Assembly (NCBI GenBank): GCA_947453375.1
Contig: CANGGT010000021.1
Span: forward strand, 1 to 33,295
Direction: 5' to 3'
DNA length: 33,295 nt
Source of the DNA: Planctomycetaceae bacterium
GTDB taxonomy: Bacteria > Planctomycetota > Planctomycetia > Pirellulales > UBA1268
Shown: piece after piece, positions 24,007 to 30,362 of the stretch
Layout of the letters: each line of letters starts with the position of its first letter
Position numbering within the stretch: position 1 is the first letter of the stretch
Position numbers and translations under genes: made by a program
Notes under the pieces: model-generated
What the model saw: only the letters and a program-made list of their open reading frames with translations
The model's database searches: none
Told to the model about the DNA's origin: nothing

Positions 24007-25536
24007 CTACTCCTTGAACTCTTCCTCGACGCTCTGCTGGCCGTAGATCGGGAGGTGGCGGTAGTAGACCTCGAGGATCATCGTGGAGAGCGACGTGCAG
24101 TAGAGCCGGCCCGCCGCGTCGGCGCCGTGGCCGCCGTTGACCCCTTCGAACCAACTCCCCGCCTCGTGCCCCTTCTTCGCCTGGGTGCTGACGAGCATGT
24201 CGCGCATCGTGTTGTTCCACGACACCCACGATTCACCCTCCATGTGATGGAGAACCTGGGTGGCGTAGTAGTCGTGGTAAAGGTCGTTCGACGGTCCCCC
24301 TTTGGCAAGATTCACCACGCCGCGTTCCATCGCCGGATGGTTCTTCTTCCAGCCGAGATACATCCGGCAGAGGAGGCCGACGGCGTTCCGGGCTGGCCCG
24401 GGAGTCTTCGCGTCGATGTAGCCGTAGGCGGCGCCGTCGTCGGACTGGACCGAGTCGAGGAACGCCGAGGCCTTTTTCACGGTGAGCGGATTGACCTGAA
24501 GGAAGGCCATGTTGCCGCTCTTGAGCGCCATCAACTGCCAGCCGACCGCGGAGGTGTCGCCGGGTTGCTTCGGCGCGTAGCGCCAGCCTCCGCCGACCGG
24601 ATCCTGGGCCTGCATGATGTAGTTGAGGGCGAGCTGCGCCGGGGCCTGGAGACGCTTGTCCTGCGACATCGCGTAGCCCTCGGAGAGCACGATCCCGGCG
24701 AGACCCTGGGAGTACATGTTGCCCCCCTTGTCATAGGCTTTGCCGTTCCCCTTGACGGTCATTCCCGCGAGAAAGGTCAGTCCGGCTTCGAGTTGCCGTT
24801 TGTAGGGGCCCTCCTTGTGCGTGTAGCCGCGACCGAGGAATGGGAGGAGCGCCAGAGCCGTGGCGCCGCAGCGATCCTCTCCCACGCCCTTGTCGCGTCC
24901 CTCGCTGCACTGTCCCTTGCAGTTGGGGCATTCCTTGAGATTGAAGCTCCAGCCCCCGTCGGGCAGTTGGTGCTGGATGAACCACTTCAAGCCCGCTTCG
25001 ACGGCAGCTTCGCTCTGCGAACTGCCGCCACCGGTTGCCACGAGTTGGTTGCGCATCGCGGCGCTGGCCCGGCCGCCGAGGCCACCCGCCGTGCCTCCGA
25101 TCGCCCCGACGGTGGCGAGCATGTCGGCCGGCGCGGCAGTTTCGGTGCCGAAGTCGGAGAGTTCGACGGCGATCGGCGCCGCATCGACGTCTTCGGCCGT
25201 ACTCACCACCTGCACGTTGTCGACCGGCACGACGTCCGTCATCACGACCTCGTCGGTGGTCTGGTCGATGACCGGGAGATCGTCCGGCAGCGAGGCGTCG
25301 AAGTCCTCGAAGGCGTCGAGGGTCTCGGGGGCCCCCGACACGATCACCCGCGCCTTCTCCTGCTGCGGAGGTTGGCTGACGATCAGCGCCAGCGAGAGGA
25401 GCACGATGACGTGGACGAGGAGACTGACGGCCCAAGCCGGGGCGTTCTTCACCACGCCCCCCAGGGCAGCGGCGGCCGAAAGGCTGGCCGGTGCGACCGC
25501 AAACGTCGAATCGTCGGGAGCCGTGTCGGTCGCCAT
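24007..25536 (-). CDS. Membrane-anchored prenyltransferase/squalene-oxidase repeat protein (copy B)
   Basis: The 509-residue product starts at ATG 25536 (MATDTAPDD); a GTG nine bases upstream is also in frame. It has one membrane segment at about 34-55 (AWAVSLLVHVIVLLSLALIV), and an acidic linker (DAFEDFDASLPDDLPVID, EVVMTDVVPVDN), then a Gly/Ala stretch. Toroid repeats begin near 174: AVEAGLKWFIQHQLPDGGWSF, GGGWRYAPKQPGDTSAVGWQLMAL, KKASAFLDSVQSDDGAAYGY, GLLCRMYLGW. A CPNCKGQC cluster stands where copy A has CRCDGAC. It lacks DxDD, so hopene synthesis is unlikely despite the fold. Copy A follows after 187 bp, indicating an old tandem duplication. A near-consensus promoter is at 25647-25675. 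Confidence 0.87.
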   Translation of the reverse strand: MATDTAPDDSTFAVAPASLSAAAALGGVVKNAPAWAVSLLVHVIVLLSLALIVSQPPQQEKARVIVSGAPETLDAFEDFDASLPDDLPVIDQTTDEVVMTDVVPVDNVQVVSTAEDVDAAPIAVELSDFGTETAAPADMLATVGAIGGTAGGLGGRASAAMRNQLVATGGGSSQSEAAVEAGLKWFIQHQLPDGGWSFNLKECPNCKGQCSEGRDKGVGEDRCGATALALLPFLGRGYTHKEGPYKRQLEAGLTFLAGMTVKGNGKAYDKGGNMYSQGLAGIVLSEGYAMSQDKRLQAPAQLALNYIMQAQDPVGGGWRYAPKQPGDTSAVGWQLMALKSGNMAFLQVNPLTVKKASAFLDSVQSDDGAAYGYIDAKTPGPARNAVGLLCRMYLGWKKNHPAMERGVVNLAKGGPSNDLYHDYYATQVLHHMEGESWVSWNNTMRDMLVSTQAKKGHEAGSWFEGVNGGHGADAAGRLYCTSLSTMILEVYYRHLPIYGQQSVEEEFKE

Positions 25537-25646
25537 AGATTCCACCCGGTATGAGTCCGGCCAGGTCCGGCCCGATCGATCAAAACCTGTTCTGGCCCGG
25601 TCGATCCAAGGCCGAGCCCCACTCGTTCGACCGGTCCCCAGCTCCG

Positions 25647-25675
25647 ATCATAGTGCCTGCGGCGGGGGCTGCCAA
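25647..25675 (-). promoter_or_regulatory. Sigma-70-type promoter for the cyclase-fold pair
   Basis: On the minus strand TTGGCA (25670-25675), 17-base spacer, TATGAT (25647-25652). Both hexamers match the consensus at 5 of 6 bases. It would give a leader of about 105 bases before copy B. Confidence 0.6.
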
Positions 25676-25864
25676 AGGGGCGGTGGTGGCCTGTTGGGCG
25701 GGTTTGGGCGGTTCGGCTGGCGGGGGGATGCCGGCATGGCTACGATGGGCCGTTTTCCGATCGGCATTTCCAGACGGTCCACGCTCCACTGGCGGTCCAA
25801 CCGGGGGTATCCCGGGTTTGGGACCGAGGGGCGTCACAAGCCCCGGATGGAAACCTGACGGAAA

Positions 25865-25884
25865 CCGATCAGAAAACAGATCGG
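25865..25884 (+). promoter_or_regulatory. Short hairpin in the rpmG upstream region
   Basis: CCGATC and GATCGG form a 6-bp stem around an A-rich 8-nt loop, 80 bases before the rpmG ATG. It may be chance or an autoregulatory leader element. Confidence 0.22.
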
Positions 25885-25964
25885 CGACAGCGAGGCCCTT
25901 CCGAGGGCCCGTCCGCGGTTCCGGTCACGCAACCCATCCGGCAAGCAGCTCAGGAACATCAGTC

Positions 25965-26129
25965 ATGGCCAAGGGAAAGAAGCGACTCGAAGTGATTCAC
26001 CTGGTTTGCTCGGAGACCGGTGACCAAAACTACACGCTGCGCCGCAAGTCGGGAGGCGAGAAGCTCAAGGTGAAGAAGTATTCGCCTCGGCTTCGCAAGC
26101 ACACGCTCCACAACGAGAAGAAGAAGTAG
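25965..26129 (+). CDS. rpmG: Large ribosomal subunit protein bL33
   Basis: The 54-residue protein reads KKRLEVIHLVCSETGDQNYTL, then KKYSPRLRKHTLHNEKKK, the standard bL33 layout. Only one cysteine remains; the CxxC pairs of the zinc-binding form are absent, so this is the zinc-independent type. The start MAKGKKRLEV at 25965 fits the family length; a longer open frame upstream has no bL33 content. It stands alone, convergent with the glycosyltransferase genes 49 bp away. The usual neighbours secE, nusG and tRNA genes are not present here. Confidence 0.95.
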   Translation: MAKGKKRLEVIHLVCSETGDQNYTLRRKSGGEKLKVKKYSPRLRKHTLHNEKKK

Positions 26130-26178
26130 TCGTCGGCAGCGCCACCGGATCGACCCGCGGGGGGCCTCGACGTCTCCC

Positions 26179-27324
26179 TCAACCGACCTCGTCGAGCAGG
26201 CTCATCAGGGCCAGCTCGTCGTTGGCTGCCACGATGGCGATCCGGTCGGCACGGCGGCGGAGTGTCGATGGGCATCGGCCCTCGTAACCCTCCTCGATGA
26301 GGAGCAGGTTGCACTCGGCCTTCCGGTGGAACCTGGCTTCCCCGGGCCAGACGCTGACCTCGATCTCGCAGGACGCTCCGCGGGGCGCCCTCGGGGCATC
26401 TGTCAGGAGCTGCACGAGCATCCGCTCGAGGCTGTTGGCGGCCAGGTTCGGCTGGGGCCTTGCTCCGGAGCCACCGTCAAGACAGTCGGGGAGTCCCCAG
26501 CGGATGCTGCTCCGATCCCGCGCGACGAGGCCCCGACGGCAGCGCGTCAACCGCCCGCGGCGGAGGAAGTAGGGCACGTTGACGCCGTCGCGCCACCGTG
26601 GCGTCGCCGACGGGTCGCTCGGATGCCAGACGTGGTAGGTGAACGTCCGGTCGATGATCGACGCCAGCCCCACGCCCGCCCCTCGCAGGCGGAGCCCGAG
26701 GTCGTCGTCTTCCTGTCCCCAGCCGAGGAAGCGCTCGTCGGATCCGTTGACGCGGGAGTAGTCGTCCCTCCAGACAGCGAAGTTGCCGCCGGCGAGCCGA
26801 GGTTTCGATGGGTGTCGGAGCCAATTCTGGAACACGCTCTTGCGATGCCGGCGGGCCAGCCGGCTCAGCTCTGCGGCGGGGGCGATCCGTCGAAGGTCGG
26901 TCGTCGCCAGGTCGGCCGGCGCGAGATCGCGCGAGGCGGCCTCGGAGAGACGGATGACATCCCCGAGCATCGCAAGGCCGGGCTTTCGGGCGTTGAGGTG
27001 GGTGGCGACATGATCGGGGGGAAGCACCGAGTCGCCATCGAGGAACAGGAGCGTGTCGCCGGTGGCGAGCCTGGCGCCCCGGTTGCGGACCCGGGCCAAG
27101 CGGAAGCCATCGTGGGGCTCGGTGGTGAACGTCACCGGAAACGGCGATCGCCGGGCAAAGTCGGAGACGATTTCCACGGTCGTGCCATCGGATCCGTCGT
27201 CGGCCACGACGACTTCAAACCGACCCTCGACCCCCTGCTGAAGGGCGATCGACCCGAGCACGAGCGACAGGTGGCGCGGCTTTTGGAACGTATTGACGAT
27301 CAGGGAGATGTCGGGACGGGTCAT
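26179..27324 (-). CDS. Family 2-type glycosyltransferase (GT-A)
   Basis: The 381-residue product has the GT-A pattern: ISLIVNTFQKPRHL at the N-terminus, VVVADDGSDGTT, metal-binding DGD (96-98) in LLFLDGDSVLP, GGNFAVWRDDY (179-189) and GWGQEDDDLGLRL (201-213), the acceptor-side box seen in GT2 and the galactosyltransferase C-terminal type. The last about 100 residues (EIEVSVWPGEARF and on) are outside the core. It probably adds a sugar to a surface glycan. Start ATG at 27324 overlaps the stop of the preceding glycosyltransferase gene by 4 nt. The frame stays open for 360 codons upstream, but that is shadow sequence over the neighbour. Confidence 0.87.
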   Translation of the reverse strand: MTRPDISLIVNTFQKPRHLSLVLGSIALQQGVEGRFEVVVADDGSDGTTVEIVSDFARRSPFPVTFTTEPHDGFRLARVRNRGARLATGDTLLFLDGDSVLPPDHVATHLNARKPGLAMLGDVIRLSEAASRDLAPADLATTDLRRIAPAAELSRLARRHRKSVFQNWLRHPSKPRLAGGNFAVWRDDYSRVNGSDERFLGWGQEDDDLGLRLRGAGVGLASIIDRTFTYHVWHPSDPSATPRWRDGVNVPYFLRRGRLTRCRRGLVARDRSSIRWGLPDCLDGGSGARPQPNLAANSLERMLVQLLTDAPRAPRGASCEIEVSVWPGEARFHRKAECNLLLIEEGYEGRCPSTLRRRADRIAIVAANDELALMSLLDEVG

Positions 27325-29030
27325 GCCAGGAGCCCCTCCAGAACGGCCTCGGGGCAGTGAGCCTGCCGGATGGCAACGGCCATTCGCGCGGCCCCGGCAA
27401 GGTAGTGGTCGGCGTGGGCGACAAACTCCTCGAGCGCCTCGGCTCCGCTCTCGGCTGCCGCGATCACGATGCCGCCGTCGCCGAGCGGGGCCGTCTGGCC
27501 CCCGTCGAGCCAGCGGACGCGCAGGCCCGAGAGCGCGACGGCTCGGGACTGCTCCGGCGAGGCGAGCGTGAGCGTGGTGGGCGCGGCGGTCGGCGTGAGG
27601 TGGCCGAGGCGGAACACGACCGGCACTGCCGCACCGGAGGAGTCTGCCTGGAGGACCGCAGCGGTGGGCGTGGCGGCGTGGCCGAGCGAAAGCGTCAGCG
27701 GCGGATCGAGGAGGGCAGGGGGACCGATCGCGCGCCAGGTCACCTCGACGATCGCCAGTCCCGCGCCGCGTGGGGGCGAGACCGGCAGCGACAGCGCGCC
27801 TCCGCCGGGCACCGCCTCGACGGCAAACGTTTCCTCGGCGGCCTGCCGATGGAGCCCCTCGAGGCAGGCGACATGGGCCCGGAGCGCCGGCTGGAGACGG
27901 CGGGCCATCCAACCGCCACCGGTGACGATTCCCACCCTCCCAGCGGCCATCGTCTCGAGGAGCACCGCCGAGCAGCGGTGGCGGTAGCGGCGCTGGTCGT
28001 AGGGGAGGAGGAGGGCGTCGGCGGCGTCGAGTTGCCGGTGATAGGCGGCGGTGGTGAGCGGGCCGGCGAGGGGCTCGACGAGCTCTGGGGCGCGGCGGGC
28101 GATTCGCTCGATCGCTTCGAGCGCCTCGCCAACGGCGATGTCGGCCGGCCGGCGCGAGCGGGCGTGGAAGCCGGGGTTGGTTTGGATGGCGAAGTGCAGC
28201 CTGTTCTCCAGAGACCGGATTGCTGAGATCTCGTCGACCAGTGCCGGGGCGATCTGGCTGTTCTTCTCGCTGCGGGCATCTCCGAGCATGGCGACGCGGA
28301 GGCGCCGGCCGGCCGCCGGCCGGAGGAGAGAAGACGGGGGTGGATCCACGGGGCGATCGATCGGATAGGGAAGGACGGAGGCGGATGCGGCACCGACCAG
28401 GGACCACTCCGCGGCCAGTTCCTCCGTCGGGGTGTGGAAGTGGAGTCGGTGAGGGGCCGCGAGGCGGATCGCTTCGTCGAGGAGGCGGCTGACCCGGCTG
28501 ACCCGGCTATCGGACGCAGGGGGATCGGCCGGGGCTGCGGCGAGGATGGGCCCGTGGAACTGGAGGTGCCAGCCGATTCCTGCCGGAGGACGTACGGCGT
28601 CGATTGCCAGGGCCAGTCCCGCAGCATCGAGTTCGGAGGCGGTGGCGACGAGGAGATGATCACCCGGCAGGAGGGACGCGATGACGGGCGCGAGATCGGC
28701 GGCGAAGGCAGCCACGCGCGTGCGGCGCCGCACGCTCCGGGCCCAAGTCTCCCAGGGGGGCTGCCAGCGCGCTCGGCCGTCGGGCCTGAGCCGATCGAGT
28801 TCGGCGAAGGCGGTGAGTTTCGAGTTGCCGGGGAAACGGAGGATCGGCCAGAGCCGCCAGTCCGCCCCGGCTTCTGCGGGCAGCCGGGCGGTCGATCGGC
28901 AGACGAGATCGCACGCCCAGCCCCGTCGGCGGGCGGCACCGAGAACGGCGACGGCGTACTGCCACGGATGGGAGCCGACGCCTTCGAGGCAGGGATCGAC
29001 GAGGATCAGTCGCGCCGGCGTTGCAATCAT
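27321..29030 (-). CDS. GT-B-type glycosyltransferase with C-terminal beta-rich extension
   Basis: The 569-residue product starts at 29030, in an ATGA overlap with lpxK. Residues 1 to about 390 look like a group 1 glycosyltransferase: LILVDPCLEGVGSHPWQYA near the start with a possible acceptor loop, LRVAMLGDARSEKN (244-257) at the start of the second Rossmann half, and LLPYDQRRYRHRCSAVLLE (341-359) followed by MAAGRVGIVT, the nucleotide-sugar end of the family, with R/C in place of the usual E-x7-E pair being partly kept (E359). Residues about 400-569 contain repeating hydrophobic strands (AIVEVTWRAI, TLSLGHAATPT, VVFRLGHLTP, TTLTLASPE), perhaps a carbohydrate-binding domain. Sugar and acceptor are unknown. 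Confidence 0.8.
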   Translation of the reverse strand: MIATPARLILVDPCLEGVGSHPWQYAVAVLGAARRRGWACDLVCRSTARLPAEAGADWRLWPILRFPGNSKLTAFAELDRLRPDGRARWQPPWETWARSVRRRTRVAAFAADLAPVIASLLPGDHLLVATASELDAAGLALAIDAVRPPAGIGWHLQFHGPILAAAPADPPASDSRVSRVSRLLDEAIRLAAPHRLHFHTPTEELAAEWSLVGAASASVLPYPIDRPVDPPPSSLLRPAAGRRLRVAMLGDARSEKNSQIAPALVDEISAIRSLENRLHFAIQTNPGFHARSRRPADIAVGEALEAIERIARRAPELVEPLAGPLTTAAYHRQLDAADALLLPYDQRRYRHRCSAVLLETMAAGRVGIVTGGGWMARRLQPALRAHVACLEGLHRQAAEETFAVEAVPGGGALSLPVSPPRGAGLAIVEVTWRAIGPPALLDPPLTLSLGHAATPTAAVLQADSSGAAVPVVFRLGHLTPTAAPTTLTLASPEQSRAVALSGLRVRWLDGGQTAPLGDGGIVIAAAESGAEALEEFVAHADHYLAGAARMAVAIRQAHCPEAVLEGLLA

Positions 29031-30127
29031 CGGCCGTTGGCCCCGTCGCGAGGCGCCGTGCGGGGCGCTTTCGCCACGCGGTCGAGGAGATCCCCGAGTT
29101 CGGCCTCGCCTGCCTCGACCACCATCGCGATCTCGAGGGCCACTATCACCGTCTCCCCGGCGAAGCCCGCGGGGAGCTTGACGAGGTCTTTGAGCGTGGT
29201 GACCAGCGCCGCATCGTGGGCCCGGGCCCACGACGCGAGGTCGGTCAGGTCGGCCGGGGCGTAGGGATGGTGGTCGGCATAGGGGCGAAAGGCAACGACG
29301 TCGGCGCCGAGCGAGGCGAGGGTTCGTCGGAAGGCGGATGGATTCCCGATTCCGGCGAACGCGGCGATGCGGCGACCAGCGAGCCAGTCGATCGCGTGCC
29401 TCGTCCCCGCCTGGTCGCGCACGGCGACGGGGGCGTGGCTCGCCTCCGCCCACACGCTCGGCATCCTTCCGCCGCAGGCGGCGGCCAGTCGGTCGTGGAT
29501 CTCCGCCCGCCGCTCGGGAGAAACGCTTCCGGCCCGAGTGAGGATGACGGCGTCGGCCCGTGCCACTCCAGCCAGCCGCTCGCGGAGGAGGCCGCGGGGA
29601 AAGACATGCCCGCAGCCGAACGGATCGGTGGCGTCGATGGCGACCAGATCGAGGTCGCGAGCCAGACGGCGGTGTTGGAAGCCGTCGTCGAGGACGACGA
29701 TGTCGGCCCCCGCGGCGGCGGCGGCCGTGGCCGCCGCGATGCGGTCACGATCGGCGACATGCCGGACCCCGGGAAGGAGGATCGCCAGTTCGGCGGCTTC
29801 GTCACTCCGCCCCCCCGAGGCGGCGCCGTATCCGCGGCTGACAATCGCCGGCTGACAGCCATGGCCAGTCAGGCGGCGGACGACCCAGGCCACGAGGGGC
29901 GTCTTGCCGGTGCCGCCGAGGGTCAGGTTGCCGACGCACACCACCGGCACGCCGGCCTGCGTTACGGCGAGCCAGCCGTGGTCGTAGGCCGCGTTGCGAA
30001 GGGCCATGATCGACCCCCAAGCGGCCCCGGGCGGAGCGAGGGCGAGGCGGGAGAGCGTCGCTGCGGCGGAGGTGTCGGTCCCGTCGACGAGGCGCTTGAA
30101 CGATTCTGCGTCAGGAAGCAGCGGCAT
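29027..30127 (-). CDS. lpxK: Tetraacyldisaccharide 4'-kinase
   Basis: The 366-residue product carries the LpxK Walker A VGNLTLGGTGKTP (65-77), IVSRGYGA (95-102) and the VVLDDGFQHRRLARDLDLV box (144-162), then FPRGLLRE and FAGIGNPSAFRRTL. LpxK phosphorylates the lipid A precursor at the inner membrane, so the organism should make lipopolysaccharide. The N-terminal about 55 residues include the membrane-associated helix region of the family. ATG at 30127 (MPLLPDAESF) is the family-like start; the open frame above it is not. It heads a three-gene string with two glycosyltransferases, which may act on the lipid A core. Confidence 0.93.
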   Translation of the reverse strand: MPLLPDAESFKRLVDGTDTSAAATLSRLALAPPGAAWGSIMALRNAAYDHGWLAVTQAGVPVVCVGNLTLGGTGKTPLVAWVVRRLTGHGCQPAIVSRGYGAASGGRSDEAAELAILLPGVRHVADRDRIAAATAAAAAGADIVVLDDGFQHRRLARDLDLVAIDATDPFGCGHVFPRGLLRERLAGVARADAVILTRAGSVSPERRAEIHDRLAAACGGRMPSVWAEASHAPVAVRDQAGTRHAIDWLAGRRIAAFAGIGNPSAFRRTLASLGADVVAFRPYADHHPYAPADLTDLASWARAHDAALVTTLKDLVKLPAGFAGETVIVALEIAMVVEAGEAELGDLLDRVAKAPRTAPRDGANGR

Positions 30128-30278
30128 GCGGTCGATCCGTCGGTCCGCCCCGCGAGGAGGGCTCGTCCTGCGAGCGTGGAGTGTAGTGATTCCGTGAGAA
30201 TCGTGGTGCCCGGCGGTCGTCGCCGACGGGTTTGACGGCCGAGGCCATCCCCGGCCAGCCCCCGGGGAGGCGGTGCCG

Positions 30279-30284
30279 ATATAC
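30279..30284 (+). promoter_or_regulatory. Possible -10 (TATACT) before the repeat protein gene
   Basis: TATACT matches the consensus at 5 of 6 bases and lies 79 bases before the ATG at 30363. No -35 is found at the right distance; the nearest TTGACG (30231) is 42 bases away. Confidence 0.28.
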
Positions 30285-30362
30285 TTTCCGGCAGGGGAGA
30301 CGGTGAATCCGCGGGGATTCATTCTCCGACCGAAGGGCGAGCGACCGCGAGGGACCGGTGTC

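Larger units (their letters stand above)
25537..25964. other. 428-bp divergent intergenic region
   Basis: It lies between copy B (-) and rpmG (+). It holds the promoter of copy B at 25647-25675 and a small hairpin at 25865-25884 in the likely rpmG leader. No tRNA, second small gene or repeat was found in the rest. Confidence 0.6.

Noticed and set aside
22203-25536. Squalene-hopene cyclase genes
   Set aside because: The fold repeats are present but the DxDD acid motif is missing, and both proteins have an N-terminal membrane helix and long acidic linker unlike the cyclase.
27325-28407. 742-residue version of the GT-A glycosyltransferase
   Set aside because: The added N-terminal part lies over the GT-B gene in another frame; the GT-A fold begins right at MTRPDISLIV in the ATGA overlap.
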